The translations under genes were made by a program, and so were the position numbers. From Toxoplasma gondii ME49 (lineage: Eukaryota; Apicomplexa; Conoidasida; Eucoccidiorida; Sarcocystidae), in contig NC_031472.1 in assembly GCF_000006565.2 (NCBI RefSeq), positions 1 to 64,000 on the forward strand: a stretch of DNA of 64,000 nt, given 5' to 3'. Below are positions 35,601 through 48,775 of the stretch, piece after piece (within the stretch, counting starts at the first letter, position 1; each line of letters begins with the position of its first letter). The notes beneath the pieces are model-generated. The model did no database searches. It was not told the origin of the DNA and saw only the letters and a list, made by a program, of their open reading frames with translations.

Positions 35601-37651
35601 GAAGTGCGGCTAGACATGTCAAGCACGCGGCGTGCCGTCGAGTCACTTGGGATCTTGACAGCATTGGATGTACCGGCCTTCGCCCTTACACGGCTCCGCG
35701 TGCGTTATCCGTTAGATACACTGATTGACGACTCTCCATAGACGCCTATCCCTGTGCTTATACGAGTGCTCCGACGTACCTAAAGCAACCTTAGAACGGC
35801 ATAGCGATTCAGACCCCTGGACGCACGCACCAATGCATAGGCTCGGTGCTTCGATCACACGACCTTCTGTGGAAACAGCATAACATCCCACACAAGCAAC
35901 ATACACGGCTGTATTGACAGCAATGACATTTCACTAGGGGAAAGTACAATGAATCAAACTACTATTGCGTGGATACACAGGCCACGAAAAGATGCACGTT
36001 GCAGCATGGAACAAGCAACCTCAAGATTCAACAGAGATTTGAAAAGCAGCAGTATAATGCTTTCTGCAGGTGGATCGGCTGCGTGTGCCCCAACGAGCCT
36101 TCCACATGTGGAACAACACAGCATGTCTTGGCGAGGCGAGTGCGGTGTCAAATGGATAGCCCATTCACGAGTACATGCAATCGGGACTAACAGCACGTTG
36201 CAAATCCGTGCACAAGCGCAACGGTAAACACCACATCCCCGCGGTCCAAATACGAAAGATGGAAGCGGGCAGCTTGTCCATTCGTACCCGCAATTTCTGC
36301 AAAAACATGGTTTATCACCGCCAAGCAGATCCACTTTGCAGTCTCGCCTTATGAGCCCAGTTCCTTTCTTGTTCATTCGTCTACCACGTAAATCGTACCC
36401 ATCCATAGATATCAGAGAGCACAACACTGGCCTGCACTCCACATTTCGCTTCCGACGAATGTAAGGCATGAAGTCATAAATCATCTTCCCTCGGTCCGCC
36501 TGCTGTTAGATGAGACTTCTCATCTGATATCCACTGTCCACCACATCAGCGTCAACCCCTCATTATGATGTAGCGCAACTGGGCAACACGCTGCTGGACA
36601 CAACCACCAGAGTCTCTTGACCACGTTGCATGATTCACCCCCACTTCCTCCCATTCCTGCCAGTGAGAAACACGTAGTACCGGTCGACTACATATTGTCG
36701 CCAGCGAGCTCGTAATCTCGGCACACATACACGATATCACGATACGAGAGACCAGACGTGGACTTTCCAAGACCTGGGTCGTCGCCGGCTTCTTGAAACG
36801 CCCTGTACAAACCCAGGGCCGACCCAACACAGAGGGTCACCCCATCTCACTCTCTGTGCGTGCGTCAAAGTCTTGTACATCAAACAATCACCGCAACACA
36901 ACCTGATATCACCAAGCGTTGGAAGTCCATTTCGGTTTGGCAATACTATCATGGAAGAGAAACCCTTCCCCTTTCGGCGTCAATCGAACTGGACACCCGT
37001 CGCCTCGTGAGCACAAACACTGCACACTTGGTTTCGAGCATGAAGATGTTGAGTGTGACAGCAAATCTTCAGCTCTTGCGGAACGCGTGCCATCCACCTG
37101 AGCTCTTGTCAGCCAGCCATTCGCTCGCTGATCCCCACTGAAGACTCGCAGTCATCCACATCTACCGGTATGGTGCCACGCGTGCGACATTGCAGCTTCA
37201 AAGGATGGCAGTCTCGTTCAGCATCGTGTGCGCTGCGTTGGAATAAATACCGAGCGGGCGGCTCGGACCACGGCAATCCTGGCCAGACCCCATCCCTACG
37301 GCCGGGACCACAACAGATATAGGGAGTATCACCGGGAAGAACGACGGTCGAGAAAGAGAGGGACACCTCGTGCGAAGTCATGTCCAGATGTGCGGAAGAG
37401 TTTGTGTTTTGGGACGATGATGTTTCTCACGTCGCGCTATACGAACGCGCAAGCTCCTGAACGACAGACTAGCATTCTCCTCGCTGACGAGTTACACGCG
37501 GCATCGGGTGAAGATGTCATGGTTATGCACCGTCACATATAAAATCCGACCCGCGACATGACAATCCTACAGATTCTCAACTCCCAAATCTAGACGCTGC
37601 CACTAAACGACCGTTGGACATGCGTACTCCGGCCATCATTCCGAATACATG

Positions 37652-40219
37652 GTGAGCCCCAAGCAGGAAATGGTAAAATGGAACGGCCGCAATTACATTT
37701 GCCGCCCATTCAGCAGCCCTGACAAGCAATCCAAAACAATACCGTGTTAGCGCCCCCCACCATTATGCAACCGACTCCGACACCTATTTAGGATATACCG
37801 AATCGCCGCAGCTCTCTCACAACTGTCACAATTCGTCGCAATCACCCTCATGCACTCTCGTCACGCTCCTTTGCAATTGACTAGCCTTCCGTTCAGGAGA
37901 CCGAAATTCAGAATACCTACGTTCGATGGCTGAACACAGACAACACAAACGAACAATAGCCGCCATGCTGGGAAGACGCCCGGGTCCGTCTATGCATTCC
38001 TTGCATGCGGATGTTGCCTCGTGTCTCACGTAGATAGTGCTTCCCTAGGCGTCTTCCAACGCATTTTCGATGCACTTGGCATCTATTCACACGCCGGCTG
38101 GTGGCCACTCGTCGCCTACTACCACATTTCTGCCACTCCCCTCATGCTAACGTTCTGTCTCACAGACTTCAAAGAATAGATATCCCAACCCCATTGGACT
38201 GCGAAAGCTTAAGCAACCTTTCCTGACTCCGTATATTCCTACCACCATCTAGTACGCCCGCGAAGTTGTTCTGCACATAGAAGCGCATAAGCTGTCACCA
38301 CCCCTTCCCCAGATACAGCGACGAACTGCTCCTGCCTTCTTTTCACCATCATCCCTATCTATCTGCTCTCATTTGTTGCTCCGCATGCGTTCCTTGAACA
38401 TCCGCACTCTGGTCACGACTCTTGACCAACAAACAAATTTACAAAAGCTCGACCAGCCGCCTAGATGCTAGAGAACAAGCCTTCCACCGACATAGATATG
38501 CCGTCTCACAGATACGATGTGGGCAGATACGACGCGTCAGGATCATGCTGAAACCTATCGGTGACGAATTCTGAGACCATACCTGCATGAATAAAATGCC
38601 AATATGCTTTCATCAACATTCTATCGCAGCGCAAACACCAATCGAGATGCTGCTGCTGATCAACACGAGGAAATGAGTAAAACGACGGTGCTTCTTAGCA
38701 CTGTTACGTCTCACCGCCTCTCACAAACCGCATTCGCAGACACAAATGCCGCCACTCTATACAAACGCCACAGCGCGTCCTCCCTCATACTCTGTCTCAC
38801 TTACTGCTGCCGTTCGTATACCGTCTGCCCATAATCCCAAGCAACGCACTTTCATTTCGAGTTCAACTTCGTATTCACTAACTAGTACGCACAGTCGTAG
38901 GCTGAGTACGGATTAAACAGCAAAACGGCAGGAGCCACGCTAGTAACAAATCCATGGGCCCCTGTAGCAGTGGACACACAGGCACTCGTCGATGGCTCCG
39001 TGCCACCATCTCCAGATTCCTCACTATTCGATTGCTTCCAGACTCCTACTACAATGTGTATCGCAGTCCCTGACATCGGCGAATGTGCATCAACCAGTTC
39101 CACACATCGTTCCCTTCCCGCAGTGTCACTTCACGTCCCTCCATAACCCCATCGAGTAGGCATAGCAAACGGCAGGTGACCGCAAGAACATAGCTAGCCC
39201 TTCCACCGCACGCGTCGCTGCACCGCCTCTGAATAAGCCACCTCAGTTACCCTACACACACAATCGCATCAGTCGCAGCTCATCCCTCTACGCGCCATGA
39301 GCTGCTTCAGCCGTCCGCTCATCTTCCAATGTCAGCCGTCATTACTCCGGATGTCCTCGAGACCCCACGTCGCAAGACTCCTCACGGAATGTTTCGGCTT
39401 CGTGTTCACATCTTAACTCCAAGCCACTTTCAAAAGCTCGACCAGCTGCATAGACACTGGTGAACACGCCCTCCATCGAGTCATATATGCCGTCTCACAG
39501 ATACGAAGCGTGCAGATATGAGGCATCATGATTATGCTGAAAAGACGGGTAGTGACGAATTCTCAGACACCATGAGCATGAATTGACAAATGTGCGGTCA
39601 TCAACACTCCATCCCAGCGACACTGTCTTATGAAATGCCGCCGTAGATCAACACGAGTAAACGCCTCACACGCTATTCGGCTTAATCTGGGGATTTATGG
39701 TCTGTTGTGCAGAAGGACAGCTGCCAACGCTTGACGTTTGGCCAAACGCACACACCAGGACACCGAAGTCCTTGTCTTCGTTTCCGCACCCGAAGCACCG
39801 CCTTTCTTCATCCGTCGGCATGACCCGATCTGGTCACCGCGCTTCCCAAACATTGGTACGTGGAGTCTACAGCTACAAAAACTGCCTCCCCGCACGTGTG
39901 GAAAAGTCACGATGGTCATGTTTCCGCGTGCGCAACCCGGTCTCGATCGCCCGGAACATTGCGAGCATCTGGATCACCATACGAAAACATCGTCGTTGTG
40001 CAAGAGCGGAGGCCCAAAAACGAATATCAAGCAGCTGGGATAACAACTCAGCCGAAGCTGGGTTGCTAGGACTAGGCTTTGCTCGTCGCGCTAGTGGTCT
40101 CCACTGGGTCGGGTGATAGGTGGTATCGACGGGTATCTACAGTCGAGGTCCTCGATCAACGACGGACCTAAGCACATGGACGAAACATCTGCCGATTTTC
40201 CACGGCATTTCTAACTACG
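37652..40219. repeat. Large direct duplication, long copy
   Basis: 2568 bp from TGAGCCCCAAGCAGG to the edge of a 20-N gap, nearly identical to 40240-41816 except that it contains about 990 extra bases. Within it, two related segments (around 38443-38720 and 39432-39670) lie 989 bp apart, and the extra length equals one such period. No gene recognised inside. Confidence 0.9.
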
Positions 40220-40239
40220 NNNNNNNNNNNNNNNNNNNN
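40220..40239. other. Assembly gap (20 N)
   Basis: Run of 20 N lying exactly between the two copies of the duplication; true size probably unknown. Confidence 0.98.
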
Positions 40240-41816
40240 TGAGCCCCAAGCAGGAAATGGTAAAATGGAACGGCCGCAATTACATTTGCCGCCCATTCAG
40301 CAGCCCTGACAAGCAATCCAAAACAATACCGTGTTAGCGCCCCTCACCATTATGCAACCGACTCCGACACCTATTTAGGATATACCGAATCGCCGCAGCT
40401 CTCTCACAACTGTCACAATTCGTCGCAATCACCCTCATGCACTCTCGTCACGCTCCTTTGCAATTGACTAGCCTTCCGTTCAGGAGACCGAAATTCAGAA
40501 TACCTACGTTCGATGGCTGAACACAGACAACACAAACGAACAATAGCCGCCATGCTGGGAAGACGCCCGGGTCCGTCTATGCATTCCTTGCATGCGGATG
40601 TTACCTCGTGTCTCACGTAGATAGTGCTTCCCTAGGCGTCTTCCAACGCATTTTCGATGCACTTGGCATCGATTCACACGCCGGCTGGTGGCCACTCGTC
40701 GCCTACTACCACATTTCTGCCACTCCCCTCATGCTAACGTTCTGTCTCACAGACTTCAAAGAATAGATATCCCAACCCCATTGGACTGCGAAAGCTTAAG
40801 CAACCTTTCCTGACTCCGTATATTCCTACCACCATCTAGTACGCCCGCGAAGTTGTTCTGCACATAGAAGCGCATACGCTGTCACCACCCCTTCCCCAGA
40901 TACAGCGACGAACTGCTCCTGCTTTCTTTTCACCATCATCCCTATCTATCTGCTCTCATTTGTTGCTCCGCATGCGTTCCTTGAACATCCGCACTCTGGT
41001 CACGACTCTTGACCAACAAACAAATTTACAAAAGCTCGACCAGCCGCCTAGATGCTAGAGAACAAGCCTTCCATCGACATAGATATGCCGTCTCACAGAT
41101 ACGATGTGGGCAGATACGACGCGTCAGGATTATGCTGAAAAGACGGGTGGTGACGAATTCTCAGACACCATGAGCATGAATTGACAAATGTGCGGTCATC
41201 AACACTCCATCCCAGCGACACTGTCTTATGAAATGCCGCCGTAGATCAACACGAGTAAACGCCTCACACGCTATTCGGCTTAATCTGGGGATTTATGGTC
41301 TGTTGTGCAGAAGGACAGCTGCCAACGCTTGACGTTTGGCCAAACGCACACGCCAGGACACCGAAGTCCTTGTCTTCGTTTCCGCACCCGAAGCATCGCC
41401 TTTCTTCATCCGTCGGCATGACCCGATCTGGTCACCGCGCTTCCCAAACATTGGTACGTGGAGTCTACAGCTACAAAAACTGCCTCCCCGCACGTGTGGA
41501 AAAGTCACGATGGTCATGTTTCCGCGTGCGCAACCCGGTCTCGATCGCCCGGAACATCGCGAGCATCTGGATCACCATACGAAAACATCGTCGTTGTGCA
41601 AGAGCGGAGGCCCAAAAACGAATATCAAGCAGCTGGGATAACAACTCAGCCGAAGCTGGGTTGCTAGGACTAGGCTTTGCTCGTCGCGCTAGTGGTCTCC
41701 ACTGGGTCGGGTGATAGGTGGTATCACGGGTATCTACAGTCGAGGTCCTCGATCAACGACGGACCTAAGCACATGGACGAAACATCTGCCGATTTTCCAC
41801 GGCATTTCTAACTACA
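40240..41816. repeat. Large direct duplication, short copy
   Basis: 1577 bp. Its left part matches 37652-38545 and its right part matches 39530-40219, the switch falling near 41125 within sequence shared by both internal repeats. It is the product expected from one crossover between the 989-bp-spaced repeats of the long copy. Confidence 0.9.
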
Positions 41817-42694
41817 ATCATCGCCAGTGAACGTATCGTGAGGAGTGCGTACACCTCTCGCCTGAGAACAAACGCAATGACCCCTTCGGCAGGCAGGGGA
41901 TGACGGGCATTGCTGAACGCACTNNNNNNNNNNNNNNNNNNNNNNNNNNNNNNNNNNNNNNNNNNNNNNNNNNNNNNNNNNNNNNNNNNNNNNNNNNNNN
42001 NNNNNNNNNNNNNNNNNNNNNNNNNNNNNNNNNNNNNNNNNNNNNNNNNNNNNNNNNNNNNNNNNNNNNNNNNNNNNNNNNNNNNNNNNNNNNNNNNNNN
42101 NNNNNNNNNNNNNNNNNNNNNNNNNNNNNNTTTGCCATCTCTGCCGCTCCCCCTACGGGATTTTCCTGTTGTCAGCGAACCTCCCCTCGAAAGGATATGT
42201 CAAGTGGCATTGAATCTTATAAAAACCGGTCCATGTCTTTCAGATGTCGTGCCACTACCCCAGTCTTCCCGCAGCAACTGCCCGTTTGGGCAGTTGCAAG
42301 AGATGCCGCCCCTCCACACCAAGAACAACGAAGTGTCCCTGCCTTCCTCTGCTCCAGTCTCCTTTCACTGCTGGTTTCCTCCGAAGCCTCCCGATGCACT
42401 TTCTGTCTGAGCTACAGGGTCTTCTGTGCGCCACTACACACGCCGTGTCATGCGGCTGCAGCCAGCACAGCAAGGTCATAATCCATCCAACATCGGAAGC
42501 CCCGGTATTCGCAGCCTCCTGCCAGTCGGCCCACCAGAAGCTCCGCCCGAATGAGCTGCGGCCCAGGCCCATTCTCGCACTATAAACGAAGCTTATGTCA
42601 ACCAAAGGCAAGAGGTGCAACTGTATCGAGACAACGACAAACCCTGCACTCCTGCGTCCAACTCCTGGCGTCTGTCAACGCGAAAACTTGTCCG
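41817..42694. other. Unassigned sequence with a 207-N gap (41924-42130)
   Basis: Pyrimidine-rich + strand around 42131-42560, no recognisable gene. N at 41924-42130 (207 bases, a non-round length that may be a sized gap). Open frames that span the N run are artefacts. Confidence 0.6.
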
Positions 42695-42850
42695 CCCTAA
42701 ACCCTAAAAACCCTAAACCCTAAAAAACCCTAAACCCTAAAAAGCCCGAAACCCTCTAAACCCTAGCCCCAAAACCTAAACCCTAAAAAACGCTAAGGCC
42801 CCTAAAACCGTAAACACTCTAAAAAGCTAAGCCGTTAAGTAAACGCTTAA
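42695..42850 (+). repeat. Interstitial telomere-like tract 2
   Basis: Begins CCCTAAACCCTAAAAACCC and continues with many CCCTAAA heptamers and one- to three-base length variants, decaying to the right. It is better preserved than tract 1 and has the same orientation (C-rich strand on +). CCCTAAA/TTTAGGG is the telomere repeat of coccidians. Confidence 0.92.
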
Positions 42851-45400
42851 ATAACCCGCAATAGGTTGGCTTTAGACGTGAACGCTCGCTGCCGCAAACA
42901 ACCTACAACCCTGAATCCCGCAGACAAGCAGCCTAAACGTCGCATAGTGCAGTTGGCAACCGGCTGTGCCCCCTCTAGCGCACGGGTATTTCTTGTTGGT
43001 GATATCTCAGTTGTGTTGTTCAGGGATATATCGGTTTCTGACGGACTGCGAACAGGATCAAAACCATTCGGCCCCCACACGTAAAAGAAGCCACTTGTAA
43101 AAATCGCGCTCACGCACTGAAGGCGAGCTACTGCACCTATCTTTGCGCAATCATCTGCCAGAGACCGCTCACAAAAAGTAAGTCACCTACCTAGAATAAC
43201 CGCGTTCATGTTTCTTCGCAGTGAACAGCGCTATTGAGGTGTCTACGTGTGTGATTACAGATGTTCGCGTTATGACAAAGTTCCTGACGCGAAATATGAG
43301 ATGTGTGCGAGTATATGCAGTCGGTGAAGTAGCCGACACAAGCTGGAAACAGTTGTGGAAATTCACTAGACTGAATGACTCATGCAGTACCCTGTTAAAG
43401 ATTGCTAACTTGCGCTTTACTGCCTTCCGCTTTCCTATAATAGTTCCTCCCTTTTGGGCAGACGGCAGACGTGGGCGACGACGCGGGCAGACATGAGAGT
43501 CGCCACGTGTGCACTGGCCGTCCCCTAACAGCCAAGCAGAGCATTTTCTCGCTGTATCACTAGTCTGTGTTTTTTTGACCATCAGAGAACAAAAATAAGA
43601 ACAGATTCACATACACAGCAAAAAATATACGGGAAATGTTTTACTGTACAGCCATACACACGCAATAAAAGGCGCTCTTCTTTTTCTTCTTCATTCTACG
43701 CGGACATGTGTAAACAGAATGCTACCAGAGATAAAAACGGTCACATGCTTTCGAAGGATGCCAGTTCTTATGACGCTGTCATTCACGACGGAATGCAGAG
43801 TAAATCCACTTTCCTGTAATTCCCCCTATTTTCCATGGTGACCAATCTCACGTCCTCCTCCTCCTCCATGTTTTCGTTCAATGCCGGATAGGGACGTCAG
43901 CGACGAAGATGAGCCACTGGCAATCCACCAGGACAGACATTAAGCGTTGCTCAGTCTCAACCGCTGCTTCACCTAGCGGCTCAGCCACTCTTTCCGTCTG
44001 GATGTTTCCTCTTCCCGTGCTCGCAAGTACAAACAAATTTGTTTTCCTCCTGGCGTTGCTTCACGTGCATAAACAGTCGCAGTAAGAGCCACCTTTCCCA
44101 CTTTCGGTGCGCTCACCTACCCATGTTACTGTCTACGAGGGTCAGGAAAAAGGGGGGCAAAATGATCTTCCTTCCCCTCCTTTCCTCACGGAAACACACA
44201 TGTCAGCAGGACTTCCAATTCTACGCTTTGAGCAGAGCCTTCACCCTTGAACTGCAAAGCGGGAAGCATGCGGACGCCTGGACAGTCCAGAAATGGAAAA
44301 GGGCGATCCTCAGCCAGAATCCGCAGCCTGTCGGCCTCGCGCATCTATCATTGTAGCCGGATTTGATTTACTTGTATTCATGAATACAGAACTTTTTCGG
44401 GTGCTTACACGTAATGGAAACCGGGAGTGTCTGTTGGACTATGATTCCCACAAGTTACCGACGTTTCAAGGCTTTGTTGGCATATACCGTATGGCCCATG
44501 CACATCAACACACAGAAAACAAGATTACCGCAGCCAATAACGACGGAAATACAACGGTCCGTTCCATTCGTAGCCATCGTGCCGCTACATCTAGTGCACA
44601 TGCCCTGTTCGTTAGCATGCGCATTCTATTGCTGGTATTCTCCAGTGCAACCTCAAAGCTGAGGGCACACGTACTTGAACCTCATGCCTACCACCTACAG
44701 ACGATGCATGAGGATATCGGATGGGGACCAGCTGAAAGAAAATACGTGCACCGCAAAGCTCGTCTGGACAGACGCACGACAGGTCGACGTGCCGACTGCC
44801 TCTGACATAAACACGCGCGCCTCGCACACCAGCCACGATTCTGTCAAAGGCACAGCATGTGTTGCTTTATACTTTTCGTTTCTTCGATGCAACACTTTTT
44901 TTGACAATTTGTTCCCGTTCTCCAAAGACAATTCATTGCAGCCAGTCTGCCATAAGAGCAAGTGGTGGTACCTGCCCATGGGTAGAGGGCCCCATTTTTA
45001 TAGTTTTCTACCTGCTCGAAAACGGGCCCTCAGAAGTGACGGATGCACCTTGCAGTGGTTTCCGCAAAATAAACTCGTACGAGTTCCGAGGGTAATGTCC
45101 GCTGCATTATGCAGGGGACCACATCATCAAATCACATGCGCCTATCATTCTACCATTTCATCTTTGTATCAATGGTCTTCACCACAGAGGATGTTCTTCA
45201 TTCAGGATAGGCGTCGAGTCTTTGCCTCCAAGCTTTCGTTTTTCGAAAGCATGTGTGCTCCGATTCGCGTATCGATCGAGATGCACTCGCGCAGTCGGAA
45301 ATGATAGCAGTCAATCGCGGTAAATCCTATCCCATGCTACCCCGACACACACTTTATGCGCCGCTTGTCTCATCCGACCCTTCCTACAATCCCCTGAAGA
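42851..45400. other. Balanced-composition island, possible gene
   Basis: Between two biased stretches the composition becomes balanced, with T-rich runs near 43677-43700 and 43870. A strong + strand acceptor (GTTCATGTTTCTTCGCAG) ends at 43221. It opens a 91-codon frame containing VRVYAVGEVADTSWKQLW that ends at 43496. Further frames at 44039-44356, 44293-44805 (with an internal ATG at 44617 followed by RILLLVFSSATS) and 44675-45304 could be later exons. I cannot join them with confident phases. The reported T. gondii subtelomeric regions hold at most one gene of a Toxoplasma-specific family, and this would be its natural place here. Confidence 0.35.
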
Positions 45401-48400
45401 GCGTGTTCACGACGTCGTCCGACAAACGCTAAACCGTTGACCTATGTTACCGTACGAGAGTCCCAGTCTCAGTTCTTTACGCGGCGTCGTGTGCCACTTT
45501 CACCGTCCGACAAGGTCACCTACTCACTTTTTACCCATGGAGCTTACAGTCGACCCGCTACAGCAGTTCTGAACAACCCAGTCATGCACTACTACCATAC
45601 TGATATCCTCTCCGTTGCGTCCTTGAATAAGCTGCCACAGCCACATCGTCATCCCTAGGCGAATACAGACGACGTGGCTATGCCCCACCCCATTTTCTAT
45701 GCGCCTCTATAGTTGCTCCCTATCTCAAGAATTCAAAGCTCATCACCGGTTACACCCGCATCGGCGCGCAATATAATATTACAGACCCTCCAAAAATGAA
45801 AGAATCTGCCACTGCCTCTCTTTCACGTCGCTCACCTGGTGACTCACCACGTATGCGCCAACCGCCGTTGGTGTCCATGTCACTCAGTATTGTCTTCTTG
45901 CTGAAATGGAAGCAGACAAGAAAGCACCAGATCACAGCACTCTACATCGATAAAATAGACCATCGAGAGGTTCGACCACGCTTTCCGTCCCATAAGTCGC
46001 ACGTGTGCCACAGGGTCACAATGCTTGTGTAAACAAGAGCAGCTGCTACCAGTTTCACGACTACCTCGTACCACATGTCCGCGACTTCCTCTGAGACCCG
46101 CTATCGCTAATCGGATCAGCGGCAGAACAAGACGCATGAAATTCCATGTCGGGTAGCGAGATATTACTCCGCATTAGCCACATTCCAAAGCAAGTCTCGC
46201 GTCGTTTCATTACCACGGAGCACACACACACACGCGAATCTACAGCATGCCCCTTACAGTCACCTACTGAACACCATGGCCACCGCCGCCCCACCACCAC
46301 CCCCGATCCATGGCTCCGTCCCTGTTTGTTGAATAACCCATCGGCTGCCTCTATGCCTCCAGTCCCTCCTTTCTCCATCCACCACACACTGTCATATAGT
46401 CCAGTGCTCTACTACCGCCTGTGCGCGGAGACAAAAACAATCGTGACGTGGCCGCACGGAGTCAGCCGGAATCATCGTGTCGCATCTCCGCTAGTGACCC
46501 ACGGCCACTGTTAAATGCCTGCGCCACCTGATGCGACCGCTACCACACGGAATTGAGCGGCTCGAGCCAAAGAAGCGTGTCTGTCACTCGTCCACTGCTC
46601 CTCGGTGCGAAGAGCGCAGACGGCCATTCGAATCGTCACTTAGTCAACGCGAATCAATCTCTTTAAATTCGTATGCACAATGAAGTGCTGGTGTACAACA
46701 ATCATAAAGAATGAAGCCGCACATGGGTGCCGCTGAACATTCACACAAAAAACTCTGTTGGAGACAGTCGGGTGGTTGCTACCTCGCTGGCCGCTAAAAC
46801 CACAGGCCTCCTGCGCTGGAAATTATCACATCGGTAGCCACCTAGCCAGAAGCGCCAACTGACTGTCTCGACGGCAACACTCTCATGAATCTCACGCCAA
46901 AAATATGAAGCGGCCTGCGGAGGCATTAACCAATGTGGACCAACTGCCAGTCGAAACCACCACGTCAAATGTGGCTCTTGTATATCGCTTTTGGTGTCCA
47001 TCTGAGAAATGTGGCCGACCCGGACAGCAGCGCGATCTATGGTCTACGGTGCTCCGAGACTCAGGGAAGACACGAAACACTGGAAGATGACGTATTCTCC
47101 TCGAGGCGGCTACGGCGTGCTCCGACCGCTCAGTAATGGAGAACAAAATAAAATGAGGCATCATTCCTCACGTTAGATAAGCGAACGAGCGAAACATAAG
47201 GGAGCTGCTACATGCATGCACTGAACGCCACTTATGATGCAGAAGAGCCATGTGCCCAGCACCATACTGTATTGCTCGTTTCAACGAGTTCCACTCCGAG
47301 ACCTGTCTCGTGTGCGGGGGGGGGGGCTCCTGGAGTTGCGAAGCTGGAAAGCTGCTGAGCCGGCAACAATTATTGGTTTCGTTTTCATATGCCGCCCACA
47401 CAGTCTTCCACCAATGACCTGCACACACGATCCTCCATCAGAAACCGTATCAATAGCTATACATGAGGCGGCTCCACAGTGCGCTTGGCGCCGCCAGACA
47501 AACGGCACCACAGTTGAACACGCTTCTCTCTCACGCTACTCATTAGGGAAGACAGCCACAATACATTATCTGCCGCAGATATCCTTGTCGTCGCGCTCCT
47601 ACATTGCTATTCTGTAACGGTACAGAGGAAGATGTATCACATCACAAAGGGTCACACCCAGAAGAATGCCGCTCGGGGGCTCCACCAGCAGATACGTCCT
47701 CAGGCTGGACCTGTTTCAGATGGCGACGATGCCGGTGGTTACAACATCATGTATTGCCAGTTCAACGAACCCCTTGTGCAGCATAGGGAATTGTAGCCGT
47801 CTAATACCCCGTATCGGCGCCCGATCTTTGGGACGGGCGCGCGCGATCTGTGCGCAACAGGTGGCGGCCAGATGTAATGTTAGGTCCGCGGCTCGTCTTA
47901 ATCCACATTATAGCACATCTCGTAAGCAGGACGGCGTCACGGCCCTTCGTGCGTGCTTCTGTGTACGTGGGTGGATGCACGTCACCCTACGGAACAGCCG
48001 AAAACAGCTAGGGATGTTGCTGACCTCTATTCAAAGCCTGTATTGTTAACTCATGTCTTGTACTGGTTGCTAGAGCATGAAGTGCTATGATCAATCATAC
48101 TCAAACTGGGAAACCACTACCGACTACAGTTCCCTGGTGTTCAACCCAGTACAATGCCCGCCGGCAGAGCTACCTTTTAAACACCATTGTGTGTGGCCCC
48201 GCCCCTGTAACATATCTACCAGACAACCACATCCTCTCCATCGCTCATTCACCCCATCAGTCCACCACGCTGTCACGTCCGCCAGCCGCTACGTACCTCC
48301 TGTGAGAACAAGCAAAGAGGTCATTTCAGCTGTGGCTGGAGTCATGCAAAACCGCCAGTTCGGTTCTTTGATGACGACAGCTTGCGAACATCTAGTACTG

Positions 48401-48775
48401 CCAGAGATGGTGACTTCAGTGTGCTCAGAATTCCGAGCAGCACAGCCACAAGAAACGGCGCAGACACACATTAAATGTCTTTCACTTTCCACCAGCACAG
48501 GTTCACCCATGCAACCCTCTCGAAACCACCGCTTATGAATTATTTAAAACGTCTCTGTAGCCCTGCGTGCAGCCCGTCCAAGTAATCACTGTTGACGCAA
48601 ACCAGGTCAAGCCGTCCGTAGATCGATCACACGACCAGACACATACATTTTTATGCCTTGTGCACGAATCATCCAACAGCGAAACCACCACGGGACTATG
48701 TCAGCACGATCAGCAGCATACTATACCACAGAAGAAATCCTACATTGCCATGAGCGAGTCACATTGTTCTCCGCC
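45401..48775. other. Gene-poor, strand-asymmetric domain (right part)
   Basis: The A/C-rich + strand resumes. A (CA)-like run occurs at 46220-46232 and a G run of nine at 47318-47326. No recognisable gene, and no repeat partner noticed elsewhere in the window. Confidence 0.6.

Larger units (their letters stand above)
20900..42690. other. Gene-poor, strand-asymmetric domain (left part)
   Basis: The + strand is visibly rich in A and C and poor in G over more than 20 kb, with many CAC, ACA and CCAC runs. No frame shows a recognisable protein or consistent exons. Many + strand frames of 100-210 codons are open, but overlapping frames are equally open, as expected from a G-poor strand. The bias recalls the long-range compositional bias reported for T. 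gondii subtelomere-like and centromeric silent regions. Confidence 0.7.
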
